Shown here: one piece after another, positions 16,873 through 26,022 of the stretch
Position numbering within the stretch: position 1 is the first letter of the stretch
How the letters are laid out: each line of letters opens with the position of its first letter
Assembly (NCBI GenBank): GCA_001768325.1
Contig: MENQ01000018.1
Coordinates: 1 to 63,195 of the forward strand
Direction of reading: 5' to 3'
DNA: 63,195 nt
From: Bacteroidetes bacterium GWC2_46_850
GTDB lineage: Bacteria > Bacteroidota > Bacteroidia > Bacteroidales > Dysgonomonadaceae
Notes under the pieces: model-generated
Told to the model about the DNA's origin: nothing
Databases searched by the model: none
What the model saw: only the letters and a program-made list of their open reading frames with translations
Made by a program: the position numbers and the translations under genes

Positions 16873-17296
16873 TCTAACTGAAAATATTGCAATAAACAGG
16901 CGAAAAGTCAATTCTTTCCTGGAGAAAGAGACAAAAAAGAAGCTACTTATTCTCGACGATAAGATTGCCATCGCCAAAATTATTACTGTATATTTATCCG
17001 GTGAGTACGATATTGTCTATTTCGATACACCGGTAAAGGGATTAGATTGGTTGTATAAAGGGAATATGCCTGATTTGATTCTCCTGGATATCAAAATGCC
17101 CGAGATGAACGGAGATGAATTTCTCACTTACATCAAAAGAAACGGCTTATTTACACACATTCCCGTTATTGTACTATCGGGAGAAGAAAGCAGTGCCATA
17201 CGGATTAAGATGCTCGAAGAAGGAGCGGATGACTTTATTTTGAAACCATTTAATCCAATGGAACTCAAGATCAGGATTAGAAAAGTACTCAAGTGA
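16850..17296 (+). CDS. Single-domain response regulator
   Basis: From the ATG at 16850 the protein has 148 residues: a 30-residue tail and one receiver domain, with no output domain. The phosphorylation site is complete: acidic pair Asp36-Asp37 in LLILDDK, phosphoacceptor Asp80 in LILLDIKMPEMNG, Ser110 in VIVLSGEE and Lys132 in FILKPFNP. Three in-frame ATGs (16850, 16856, 16865) all overlap the end of the LruC gene, by 8-23 bp, so translation is coupled. Its stop overlaps the GTG start of the pseudo-receiver/sugar transferase gene by 3 bp. It probably works by protein contact, perhaps with that fusion protein. Confidence 0.88.
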   Translation: MKMQSMSDLTENIAINRRKVNSFLEKETKKKLLILDDKIAIAKIITVYLSGEYDIVYFDTPVKGLDWLYKGNMPDLILLDIKMPEMNGDEFLTYIKRNGLFTHIPVIVLSGEESSAIRIKMLEEGADDFILKPFNPMELKIRIRKVLK

Positions 17297-18471
17297 ATCC
17301 TGCTGTTATTTATATCGGAAGTGATGAGCAGATAATCGCTTATTTTACCGGAATCTTTAAAAGCGTGTTGTCGGGGTACCCTTTTTTACTGAAGAACCTT
17401 GCAGATGCGAAGCAATGGTTATTTTCACATCCGGAAGAAAAGTTCACGATTATCCTGTATGAGCGAAGCAATCCCCAGGCAGATATCTATTATTTAAGAG
17501 ATCTGAGTCGGAATATTCCCAATCTGTACATCATACTGATCACAAAAGATCTAAATCCCGACGAAAAATCTCTTTATCTCAGCAGCGGGGTGATTGATAC
17601 AGTTTCCCCGACAGTTAATCCAGAGACATTGCGGAGGTTCTTTAAGTTTATTAAAAAATATCAGCCGAAGCTTCAACAGCAAGAAGAAAAACCATCTTCC
17701 ATTAATTCGTTTAAATTGCCTTTTATCAAGAGAAGCTTCGATATTATTTTTTCGTTTGTAGCATTGGTATTACTCATGCCGCTCATGGTTGTCATATCTT
17801 TGGCTATCCGCTTTGAAAGTAAAGGATCGGTTCTTTATAAATCTAAACGGGCAGGCAGCAATTACCGCATTTTTGATTTTTGGAAATTCAGATCCATGTA
17901 TACCCATGCCGATCAAAAGTTGAAAGAAGTAAAGACCAAAAATCAATACACAGTTGATCCTATCGAACCAGCTCTTTCCAGCCATGATCATGGCAAAAAT
18001 GGATATGATATTTCGGAAATAAAGGAAGAATCTTTTTTGGTAGGCGATGACTGTATTGTCTCCGAAAAAGAATTCATTGTGAAAAATAGAAAGGAAAAAG
18101 GAAATTCGTTCGTCAAAATAGAAAAGGACCCGAGGATTACCAAGGTGGGCCGTTTTATCCGTAAATACAGTTTGGATGAACTGCCCCAACTATACAACGT
18201 GTTGAAAGGGGATATGTCTATTGTGGGCAATCGCCCCCTGCCGCTATATGAAGCTGAATTGTTGACGAACGATGTCGGTATTGAACGTTTTATTGCTCCT
18301 GCCGGATTAACCGGACTTTGGCAGGTGGAAAAGCGAGGCGCTGGAGGAAAACTCTCTGCCGATGAACGGAAACAGCTGGATGTCTATTACGCCCGAAACA
18401 ATTCTTTTTGGTTGGATTTGAAGATAATATTCCGTACATTTACTGCGTTTATACAGAAAGAAGACGTATAA
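17293..18471 (+). CDS. Pseudo-receiver fused to a polyprenyl-phosphate sugar phosphotransferase
   Basis: The protein has 392 residues with a GTG start overlapping the previous stop. Residues 1-125 resemble a receiver fold but with Glu57 (TIILYERSNP) at the phosphoacceptor position and Pro where the conserved Lys should be (VSPTVNP). Residues 145-392 are a bacterial sugar transferase: a hydrophobic hairpin after KRSFDIIFSFVALVLL, WKFRSMYTHAD, then DPRITKVGRFIRKYSLDELP with the Asp-Glu catalytic pair, and PAGLTGLWQVEKRG. It should start EPS repeat synthesis by moving a sugar-1-phosphate to undecaprenyl phosphate at the inner membrane. A hydrophilic insert of about 65 residues (213-277) precedes the catalytic DE motif. 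Confidence 0.88.
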   Translation: MNPAVIYIGSDEQIIAYFTGIFKSVLSGYPFLLKNLADAKQWLFSHPEEKFTIILYERSNPQADIYYLRDLSRNIPNLYIILITKDLNPDEKSLYLSSGVIDTVSPTVNPETLRRFFKFIKKYQPKLQQQEEKPSSINSFKLPFIKRSFDIIFSFVALVLLMPLMVVISLAIRFESKGSVLYKSKRAGSNYRIFDFWKFRSMYTHADQKLKEVKTKNQYTVDPIEPALSSHDHGKNGYDISEIKEESFLVGDDCIVSEKEFIVKNRKEKGNSFVKIEKDPRITKVGRFIRKYSLDELPQLYNVLKGDMSIVGNRPLPLYEAELLTNDVGIERFIAPAGLTGLWQVEKRGAGGKLSADERKQLDVYYARNNSFWLDLKIIFRTFTAFIQKEDV

Positions 18472-18492
18472 CATAGTATACACAAGCACAAG

Positions 18493-19230
18493 ATGAACAG
18501 AGTCTGCGTATCCATTTTTATCATATTTCTTTTAACACCTTTTTTCTCTGTCATGGCTCAGGAGGGTATCGAGTCGTTTAAGCCCGATGACTATCTTGAT
18601 CTGAAATTGCCTTCTCTCGATGTTTTGTTTGAAAATGCCAAAAACAGTGCTGCAGTGGATTTTTATAACATTAAAATGGAGGAAGAAGCAAGTGTCTTAA
18701 AAACCGAGAAAAGGAGCTGGCTAAAATATTTCAGATTCAGCACGACCTACCAGTGGGGGTTGATGGGGATTAATACCTCTTTTTCAGATATAAACACCCC
18801 CCTGTTTTATCAGTACTCGGGTGCCAGACAAAATTGGTATAATATCGGAGCGAGTATCACCATTCCCTTCGATGACTTTTTTGACCGTGGTAATAGAATT
18901 GAACGTCAGAAACTGCGAACCAAAGCTACGAAGGTCGAAATGGAAAAATGGCACGAAGAACAGAAAATCAGAATTATCGAGATGTACACCAAGGCTGTGA
19001 AAGAGTTGTCTGTATTGAAATTGAAAGTAGAAGCGCTCTCTTTTGCCAATGTACAGTTTGAACTGGCTCAGCGTGATTTCCTCAACGGAAATATTCAGGC
19101 GGGAGAATTGAGTCAGATGAAAACAATGCAAATGGATGCACTTGAAACTTACGAACAAACCAGGGCCGAATTAAACCGCGCCCTGTTGCAGTTGGAGGTG
19201 TTGGCCAAAACAAAAATTATCAACCGATAG
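18493..19230 (+). CDS. Short TolC-like outer-membrane/periplasmic protein
   Basis: The protein has 245 residues after an export signal ending near SVMAQ. Two long amphipathic helical stretches (about 140-245, with KLRTKATKVEMEKWHEEQ and a closing YEQTRAELNRALLQLEVLAKTK) and beta-like segments (FSTTYQWGL, WYNIGASITIPF) match one half of a TolC protomer. Full-length TolC proteins have two such repeats and 430-490 residues. In Wzx/Wzy loci the gene before wzc is usually an OPX/Wza exporter; here this protein takes that place. The Wzc-like gene follows after 3 nt. The TolC-family relation is fairly sure; an export role is inference. Confidence 0.75.
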   Translation: MNRVCVSIFIIFLLTPFFSVMAQEGIESFKPDDYLDLKLPSLDVLFENAKNSAAVDFYNIKMEEEASVLKTEKRSWLKYFRFSTTYQWGLMGINTSFSDINTPLFYQYSGARQNWYNIGASITIPFDDFFDRGNRIERQKLRTKATKVEMEKWHEEQKIRIIEMYTKAVKELSVLKLKVEALSFANVQFELAQRDFLNGNIQAGELSQMKTMQMDALETYEQTRAELNRALLQLEVLAKTKIINR

Positions 19231-19233
19231 ACG

Positions 19234-21414
19234 ATGGAATTTTTGCAATATTTTTTTCGTTTTCTGCACCGGATACGGTGGTGGTTGGTAATTGCACCTT
19301 TGGCCATCGCAGTTGTGGCTATTCTCGCAACAAGCAACATGGAGCGCTCTTATCCGGTGGACATGACCATTTATACCGGCATCGTATCCGGTTATACCAT
19401 GGAAACAGGGGAGACAACCGTGCAAACTTCTACGGTGGTCAACAACACGATCGATAATATCATCAACATCATTTTATCGAAGGAAACACTGAACGAAGTG
19501 TCTCTGCATCTCTATGCCCGCCATATGATTCACGGGAATCCGGATGAAGACAATGAATATATTCAGGCAGTCAATTTTCGGAACTTGCAACGCATCACAC
19601 CTCCCGGAGTAAAAGCGCTGATTGATACAACATCGGAAGTGAAGACCGTGGACAATTTAAAAAAATATGAAAAGGCATCCCCACATAACTTTGTGTACGG
19701 CCTGTTCCATTGGAATCACCCGCATTATTCTTATGGAGCCTTAAGCAGGATCAAGGTGGTTCGATTGGGTAACAGCGACATGCTCAAAATTTTTTATGCG
19801 GCCAATGATCCCGGTGCTGCTTATCAAACCTTGCTTTTGCTGAACAGATATTATACCAAAGAATACAAAACCTTACAATTCGGATCAACCAACACGGCCA
19901 TCCGTTATTTTGAAGAAGAATTGGCACGGGTAGGCAAGGAATTAAGAGAGGGTGAAGATTCGCTGACACTATACAATATAGAGAATCGGATTATCAACTA
20001 CGATGAACAGACCAAACAGGTGGCTGCCCTGGATAAAGACTATGATTTGCGATTTCAGGACCTGCTCCTCAATTACAACAGTGCGGCTGCTTCTGTTCGT
20101 TTTCTGGAGACAAATATGGAGGAGAATATGCTGCGCCTGAAAGACAATGCCGATTTTTTGGCCAGGTTGAGTCAAATGTCCTTCCTGAACGGCAAGATCG
20201 CGGAAATTGAGACATTTTATCACGATTCTATTAATTCAGTTCAAGGGGGACAAGATTTGAAATCGCTGAAGCAACAGTCCGAAAAAGTTAAAAATGATCT
20301 GGTCAATTTTACCGAAAGTTACAGCAACCGGAAATATACCCGTGATGGATATCCTACTTCCAACTTTGTCACGCAATGGTTGGATGAATTGCTGAAACTG
20401 GAAAAAGCCAAGGCCGAAATTGAAGTGATGGAAGATGATATGGCGGGATTGGATCAGCAGTATTCTCATTTTTCACCCATTGGCTCCACGATCAAGCGGC
20501 AGGAGAGGAGCATCAATTTTATCGAGCGAAATTATTTATCCATTCTGACCAGTTTAAATGCTGCCAGACTCCGTCTTAAAAGTCTCGAGATGAACTCTGC
20601 TTCCCTGAAATTGATTAACCAGCCCGTTTTTCCCTTGAACGCGGAACCCTCCAAACGGAGACAATTGGTGATGGCTGCCTACATAGGGAGTTTGTTCTTC
20701 TTGATCGGATTTTTTTTATTGGTTGACCTTCTCGACCGAACGCTCAGGGACAGGATTCGAACAGAACGCATTACTGGAGCCAAAATGCTGGGTGCAATCC
20801 CGGGGAGAGGAAAACTACGGCAACGCAAATATACCAAATTATACAAAGAGAAAGCAGTGCAATACATAGCCAATGCTTTGCAGGATCATTTCCATACCGG
20901 AGATTTATCACCCATCGTGAATATTGTTAGCACAAAAGCAGCCATGGGTAAAAGCTTGTTGGTTGAGATGCTGAACGATTATTGGACAAAACAGGGGGTT
21001 CCGGTACAGGTTATTCGTTATGGTGAGGATTTTGATCCTGCCTCGCCCGGTTATCTCTTCGCAGGAAGCATCAGAAGCCTGGCAGGCGATAAACTGGCAG
21101 AAGGACAGAAAATTATTCTGGTTGAACATGCACCCATGGAAGTGGTATCCATTCCGGCATCTCTTCTGACTGAGGCATCCGTGAACCTTGCAATCCTGAG
21201 AGCCGACCGGGCATGGAGTGAAAAAAACAAACAACTTTTTGACCGGTTTAAAGCAAAATCAGCAACAACGCCTGTTTTTGTCTGTCTCAACAATGCCGAA
21301 AAAGAAGTCGTAGAAAGTTTTACCGGCATGTTGCCTCCTTATTCTTACAGAAAACGCCTATTTTATCGTTACACGCAATTTGGTCTTACAGCATCCTGCA
21401 AATCCAATGTATGA
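19234..21414 (+). CDS. Wzc-like polysaccharide co-polymerase with degenerate kinase domain
   Basis: The protein has 726 residues. A first membrane segment (about 15-33) and a second (about 475-495) flank a long periplasmic coiled-coil Wzz-type region. The cytoplasmic end aligns with BY-kinases, but the ATPase motifs are eroded. Walker A is reduced to STKAAMGKS, Walker A' lacks the DxDLR motif (VQVIRYGED) and Walker B has Glu for Asp (IILVEHAP). The C-terminus holds four Tyr in PPYSYRKRLFYRY, not a classical Tyr cluster. It likely controls EPS chain length and links polymerisation to export. Kinase activity is doubtful. The stop overlaps the next start (ATGA). Confidence 0.85.
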   Translation: MEFLQYFFRFLHRIRWWLVIAPLAIAVVAILATSNMERSYPVDMTIYTGIVSGYTMETGETTVQTSTVVNNTIDNIINIILSKETLNEVSLHLYARHMIHGNPDEDNEYIQAVNFRNLQRITPPGVKALIDTTSEVKTVDNLKKYEKASPHNFVYGLFHWNHPHYSYGALSRIKVVRLGNSDMLKIFYAANDPGAAYQTLLLLNRYYTKEYKTLQFGSTNTAIRYFEEELARVGKELREGEDSLTLYNIENRIINYDEQTKQVAALDKDYDLRFQDLLLNYNSAAASVRFLETNMEENMLRLKDNADFLARLSQMSFLNGKIAEIETFYHDSINSVQGGQDLKSLKQQSEKVKNDLVNFTESYSNRKYTRDGYPTSNFVTQWLDELLKLEKAKAEIEVMEDDMAGLDQQYSHFSPIGSTIKRQERSINFIERNYLSILTSLNAARLRLKSLEMNSASLKLINQPVFPLNAEPSKRRQLVMAAYIGSLFFLIGFFLLVDLLDRTLRDRIRTERITGAKMLGAIPGRGKLRQRKYTKLYKEKAVQYIANALQDHFHTGDLSPIVNIVSTKAAMGKSLLVEMLNDYWTKQGVPVQVIRYGEDFDPASPGYLFAGSIRSLAGDKLAEGQKIILVEHAPMEVVSIPASLLTEASVNLAILRADRAWSEKNKQLFDRFKAKSATTPVFVCLNNAEKEVVESFTGMLPPYSYRKRLFYRYTQFGLTASCKSNV

Positions 21415-22850
21415 AAGTAAGTTTCGACATAGGGTTAAGTTGGAGGAAGTTTTTTCTCAATTTCATCATCCTTCTCTCTTTGTGGCTTTTTTCGTACTTG
21501 ATATTGAAAATTGGCTTATTGCAGGGACTGCTGCTGTCTGTTGTGCCGCTGGTTCTCTATCTCATGTTTCGCTTATTTGAAAGGCCATCGCTTGCATTTT
21601 TAAATGTTGTCGTAGTCAGTTATTTCATTATCGGGCTGACCCGTTACATACCGGCACTCCCCGCCGGCATTGTGGTAGACGGCTTATTGCTGTTAACACT
21701 CTTCATCATCTTATTTCGTAGCCGCGATGGGGCTATCGATTGGACAGCCGTACGCAATCCTTTGACTGTCATGAGCGGCATCTGGATGATATATTGCATT
21801 CTTTTGCTCTTTAATCCTGAAACAACGCCATCAAATTGGGCTGCCGGTATTCGAGGATTGGCTGTTTATTTATTTTTTTTCCCTTTACTGACCGCTCTTC
21901 TATTAAATCGGCATAAACAGGTGAAGTTGTTTCTGCTTATTTGGTCGGTGTTAACCTTGTTGGCGGTAGCTAAAGCTTTTATGCAGAAATATATCGGATT
22001 TGATGCAGCAGAGAAGTACTGGTTATACGTGATGGGTGGCAGCAGCACGCATATTATTTATACCGGTGTTCGTTATTTTTCTTTTTTTAGCGATGCGGCA
22101 AGTTTCGGATGTGGAATGGGCATGTCCATGGTCTTTTTTTCCCTGGTCGCTTTTTACATTCGCTCAAAACCACTTCGGTTCTATTTTATCGCTGTTGCTT
22201 TGCTGGCCGGATATGGGATGATGATTTCCGGCACGCGAGCAGCGATCGCAATTCCTTTTGTGGGTTATACGATTTTTGCCCTGCTATCTAAACAATGGAA
22301 AATTATAATCCCCGGAATTGTGTTGATCGCGTTTGTTTTTGTGTTTTTTAAATATACTTACATAGGACACGGAAATGCAGAAATCCGGAGGATGCGATCA
22401 GCCTTCCACGTTACACAGGATGCTTCTTTTAAAGTACGGCAGAATAATCAGGCGGAGATGCGTGTCTTTATGAAGGAACATCCTTTTGGAATTGGTATTG
22501 GAAAAGCCAAAAGAGCCGAACCGGGGGACTATATGTACAAATTGCCTACCGACACCTCCATGGTACACATCTGGGTGGAGACCGGTGTTGTGGGACTCGT
22601 ATTATTTTTATCTATTTTTTTAGTTACCTTTGTCAGGGGCGCATACGATGTCTGGTTTAAAATACAAGATCCGCAACTGAGGGGTTTTTTAGGAGCATTG
22701 CTGGCGAGCGTGGCGGGCATGTTGGCTTGTTCTTACGGTAACGAAACATTGCTGCAATTCCCAAACGGCCCCATCATTTATATATGTATGGCTTTTATAT
22801 TTATGGGTCGTAGATTTGACCAACAAATTAGCAATGGAAAAGAATCCTGA
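21411..22850 (+). CDS. O-antigen ligase/polymerase-family (Wzy-like) membrane protein
   Basis: The protein has 479 residues and about 11-12 predicted membrane helices. It has the O-antigen ligase (Wzy_C) family features: a large loop after the middle helices and the segment EHPFGIGIGKA followed by MVHIWVETGVVGLVLF. In this locus a Wzy-type polymerase that joins undecaprenyl-linked repeats in the periplasm is more likely than a lipid A ligase, because the initiating transferase, flippase and Wzc-like protein are all present. The start overlaps the previous stop by 4 bp and the next gene begins 17 bp before its end. Confidence 0.85.
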   Translation: MKVSFDIGLSWRKFFLNFIILLSLWLFSYLILKIGLLQGLLLSVVPLVLYLMFRLFERPSLAFLNVVVVSYFIIGLTRYIPALPAGIVVDGLLLLTLFIILFRSRDGAIDWTAVRNPLTVMSGIWMIYCILLLFNPETTPSNWAAGIRGLAVYLFFFPLLTALLLNRHKQVKLFLLIWSVLTLLAVAKAFMQKYIGFDAAEKYWLYVMGGSSTHIIYTGVRYFSFFSDAASFGCGMGMSMVFFSLVAFYIRSKPLRFYFIAVALLAGYGMMISGTRAAIAIPFVGYTIFALLSKQWKIIIPGIVLIAFVFVFFKYTYIGHGNAEIRRMRSAFHVTQDASFKVRQNNQAEMRVFMKEHPFGIGIGKAKRAEPGDYMYKLPTDTSMVHIWVETGVVGLVLFLSIFLVTFVRGAYDVWFKIQDPQLRGFLGALLASVAGMLACSYGNETLLQFPNGPIIYICMAFIFMGRRFDQQISNGKES

Positions 22851-23718
22851 ATTATCTGTCATTACGGTAAATTATAACGGGAAAGCAGCTACGATGAAGC
22901 TGATAGAATCGCTCCGGGATCATCTCTCCATACCTTATGAATTAATTGTAGTGGATAACGGTTCTGTGGAAGATGAAGCTGCCGAACTGCAAACCAGCTA
23001 TCCTTTTATCAAAACGATCCGCAGTGAACGGAACCTTGGTTTTGCGGGAGGAAATAATTTGGGTGTCCGGAAGGCATCGGGAAGCTATCTTTTTTTTCTG
23101 AATAATGACACGTTTGTCCGGGATGATTCCATTTCCCGTCTGATTGAGGTGATGCAACAGAATCCTTTGTTGGGAGGTATTTCCCCAAAGATACTGTTTG
23201 CCGACACGAAAGGAGGTATTCAATTCGCGGGATACACCCCGTTGAGCAGGATAACGTTGCGCAATCGCCTTGTCGGCTACAGGGAACCGGATGAGGGTCA
23301 GTATGACGAGTTCCATCCAACCCCCTATTTACACGGGGCCGCCATGTTCATCCGCCGAGAAACCATTGAACGGGCAGGAATGATGCCAGAAATATATTTT
23401 CTTTACTATGAAGAGTTGGATTGGAGTTTGCAGATTCGTCGGCAAGGCTTTCAGTTGGCGTATCATCCTTCGGCAACCATCTGCCATAGTGAAAGCATCA
23501 GTACCGGCCAAAATAGTCCCTTAAAAGCGTACTATTTGACACGAAACCGGTTGTTGTTCGCGCGTAGGAATCTAAGAGGGTTGAATCGTTTTTTATCCAT
23601 TGGTTACCAGCTTGCGATAGCAATTCCCAAAGATTGGATGCAGGCCCTTTTTAGCGGACGTCCAGCGTTAGCAAGAGCGGTGGTACGAGGTAGCAGAGAT
23701 TTTTTCAGGATGCGTTAA
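22834..23718 (+). CDS. Glycosyltransferase family 2 (rhamnosyltransferase-like)
   Basis: The protein has 294 residues and is a GT-A fold transferase of the WcaA/RfbF type. Visible motifs are LSVITVNYNG (nucleotide-binding strand), LIVVDNGS, RNLGFAGGNNLGV, YLFFLNNDT (metal-binding acidic motif) and YYEELDWSLQIRRQGF (catalytic base region). It adds one sugar to the lipid-linked repeat on the cytoplasmic face; the sugar cannot be told. ATG 22834 is chosen over an in-frame TTG at 22816. It overlaps the polymerase gene by 17 bp, and the next gene follows after 11 nt. Confidence 0.88.
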   Translation: MEKNPELSVITVNYNGKAATMKLIESLRDHLSIPYELIVVDNGSVEDEAAELQTSYPFIKTIRSERNLGFAGGNNLGVRKASGSYLFFLNNDTFVRDDSISRLIEVMQQNPLLGGISPKILFADTKGGIQFAGYTPLSRITLRNRLVGYREPDEGQYDEFHPTPYLHGAAMFIRRETIERAGMMPEIYFLYYEELDWSLQIRRQGFQLAYHPSATICHSESISTGQNSPLKAYYLTRNRLLFARRNLRGLNRFLSIGYQLAIAIPKDWMQALFSGRPALARAVVRGSRDFFRMR

Positions 23719-23729
23719 ATGGAAAAAAG

Positions 23730-24902
23730 ATGGCGGGAGGAATTTTATATATACTTGATTTCGTTTTTTTTCTGTGGATTTTCCTCGGGGTGGTTTATCT
23801 TTTAATTTTTGCCCTGTACGCACAGAAAAGGAAACCGAAGCCTTACCCCCAAGCGCGGAAACAGCATGCTATATTGGTCCTTTTCCCGGCTTATAAAGAA
23901 GATAAGGTGATTGTGGAGAACGTGTGTTCTTTCCTCCAACAGGATTATCCTGCCACCTTGTATCAAGTCACTGTTATTTCTGATGGAATGAAGGAAGAGA
24001 CCAATAACAGGTTGAGGGAACTTCCCGTGACCGTGCTGAATGCCCGCTTCGAGAGGAGTTCCAAGGCTGCAGCGCTCAACCTGGCAATGGATGCTCATAA
24101 AGGTCGGACATACGATATGGTGGCTATTCTAGATGCCGACAATATCGCAGCTCCCGATTTTCTCCAAAGGATTAACGACGCGTTTGATTTTGGAATTCAA
24201 GCTATCCAGGTACACCGTGTATCCAAAGAGGTAACAACGGATGTATCCGTATTGGACAGGACAAGCGAGGAAATTAATAATTCCATTTTCCGGGAGGGAC
24301 ATGTGCGTGCCGGCTTGTCTTCTGCCCTGATTGGGTCCGGTATGGCGTTCGATTACAACTGGTTTGCCCGTCGTATACCCAGGGTGACTTCTGCCGGGGA
24401 AGATAAAGAGCTCGAATTGTTATTATTGAAAGATAACGTGTACGTTGAATATCTATCGGACGTGTATGTGTACGACGAGAAAATATCTAGCGCCACGGCT
24501 TTTTACCGTCAACGTCGCAGATGGATAGCCGCCCAGTTTGATTTGCTAGGAAAAGGAGTTCGATATTTGCCCCAGGCCATCTTCACGGGAAATCTGGATT
24601 ATTGCGACAAAATTTACCAGTGGCTGCTGCCACCCAGGATTGTACTTGCAGGCTTTACCTTTCTCGTAGGCGTTGCATGGATCATATTCGACTGGACCCT
24701 GTCGCTAAAATGGTGGATGACGTTTTTTCTATTGCTGTGTGCCCTAAGCCTGGCCATGCCGGATAAACTATATGACGCTTCTTTTAAAAAGGCATTACGG
24801 AAGTTACCTGTGTTGTTCTTGCTCACAACAGTAAACCTGTTCCGGACAAAAGGAGTCAATAGACAATTTATTCACACACGACACGGGGAGGAGACAAAAT
24901 GA
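23730..24902 (+). CDS. Membrane-bound GT2 glycosyltransferase with QxxRW motif
   Basis: The protein has 390 residues. An N-terminal membrane helix is followed by a GT-A domain with VISDGMKEE, AILDADN (about 132-138), AGEDKELE and YRQRRRWIAAQ. The last is the QxxRW motif found in processive synthases such as cellulose and hyaluronan synthase. Two further membrane helices follow. Such enzymes either make a homopolymer or add single residues; its place among Wzx/Wzy-type genes favours the latter, but this is uncertain. The next gene overlaps by 4 bp (ATGA). Confidence 0.87.
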   Translation: MAGGILYILDFVFFLWIFLGVVYLLIFALYAQKRKPKPYPQARKQHAILVLFPAYKEDKVIVENVCSFLQQDYPATLYQVTVISDGMKEETNNRLRELPVTVLNARFERSSKAAALNLAMDAHKGRTYDMVAILDADNIAAPDFLQRINDAFDFGIQAIQVHRVSKEVTTDVSVLDRTSEEINNSIFREGHVRAGLSSALIGSGMAFDYNWFARRIPRVTSAGEDKELELLLLKDNVYVEYLSDVYVYDEKISSATAFYRQRRRWIAAQFDLLGKGVRYLPQAIFTGNLDYCDKIYQWLLPPRIVLAGFTFLVGVAWIIFDWTLSLKWWMTFFLLLCALSLAMPDKLYDASFKKALRKLPVLFLLTTVNLFRTKGVNRQFIHTRHGEETK

Positions 24903-26020
24903 AAATCGTCATAGAAGCACAGCGGATTTTTAGAAAACATAAGCACGGTATGGACTTTGTCGCGCTGGAGACGATACGGGCTTTGCAACAACTCGATCAC
25001 ACCAACGACTATTTTATTCTTGTCCGACCGGACGTGGATCGCTGTTTGCAGGAAACCGCCAATTTCCAAATCGTGGAAATTCAATGCCCTACTTATTTTC
25101 TATGGGAACAGGTTGCTCTCCCGCTTGCGCTTGCTAAAATTAAGCCAGATATTGTACATTGCACCAGCAACACAGCGCCGATCTGTTGTCCTTATCCACT
25201 GATTCTGACGCTTCACGATATCATCTTTCTTGAAAAGAAAAAAAGGGGGAATCAATCTGTTTATCAACAATTGGGGCGCGTTTACCGGCGATGGATTGTA
25301 CCCCGTGTTGTTCCCAAATGCCAGCTGATCATCACCGTATCTGATTACGAGAGAAACCACATACAAAAAACGCTCTCTTTGGGCCCTGTCTCCATCGTAA
25401 CCGTATATAATGGATTAAGTCCGGTTTTTAATCCTTCCCGGAAAGACCGAACAATCGTTCAGAAATACATACCGGAAGCGGAATACTTGTTTTTCCTGGG
25501 TAATACCGATCCAAAGAAAAATACGGCAGGCACTTTGAAAGCGTACAGCCTATACTTGCAGAAATCCCAACGAAAGCTTCCGTTGTTGATTGCCGATTTG
25601 AAAGAATCCGTGATTGACGCATTACTTTCAAAGGGAGATATCGAGGAAATAAAGAGCTATTTGTATTATCCAGGCTACATATCCAACAAGGAGTTGCCGT
25701 ATGTTTATGCCGGGGCTTTTGCCTTTCTTTACACGTCGTTACGGGAAAGTTTTGGCCTACCCTTGCTGGAAGCAATGGCCAGCGGGGTTCCCGTAATAAC
25801 CTCCCAGACTTCGGCTCTTCCCGAGATCGCAGGGGAGGGAGCACTGCTGGCGGATCCTTCCGATCCGGGAACGATTGCGCAACTGCTCATTGAACTGGAA
25901 GAGAACTCCGTTCTATATAGCGAAGCAACACGTTATGGTTTACATCGTGCATCTCTATTTCCCTGGGAACAAACAGCCCGTAAAACACTGGAATTTTACA
26001 ATCGCCTTACACCTGATTAG
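24899..26020 (+). CDS. Glycosyltransferase family 4
   Basis: The protein has 373 residues and a GT-B fold. The C-terminal half carries FLGNTDPKKN, the acceptor/donor strand YPGYISNKELPYVYAGA and the GT4 signature SLRESFGLPLLEAMASGVPV (about 283-302), whose two Glu residues contact the nucleotide sugar. The N-terminal half has DIVHCTSNTAP and TLHDIIFLEKKK. It is a cytoplasmic or peripheral enzyme that extends the EPS repeat. It overlaps the previous gene by 4 bp and the acyltransferase starts 2 nt after its stop. Confidence 0.9.
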   Translation: MKIVIEAQRIFRKHKHGMDFVALETIRALQQLDHTNDYFILVRPDVDRCLQETANFQIVEIQCPTYFLWEQVALPLALAKIKPDIVHCTSNTAPICCPYPLILTLHDIIFLEKKKRGNQSVYQQLGRVYRRWIVPRVVPKCQLIITVSDYERNHIQKTLSLGPVSIVTVYNGLSPVFNPSRKDRTIVQKYIPEAEYLFFLGNTDPKKNTAGTLKAYSLYLQKSQRKLPLLIADLKESVIDALLSKGDIEEIKSYLYYPGYISNKELPYVYAGAFAFLYTSLRESFGLPLLEAMASGVPVITSQTSALPEIAGEGALLADPSDPGTIAQLLIELEENSVLYSEATRYGLHRASLFPWEQTARKTLEFYNRLTPD

Positions 26021-26022
26021 TC

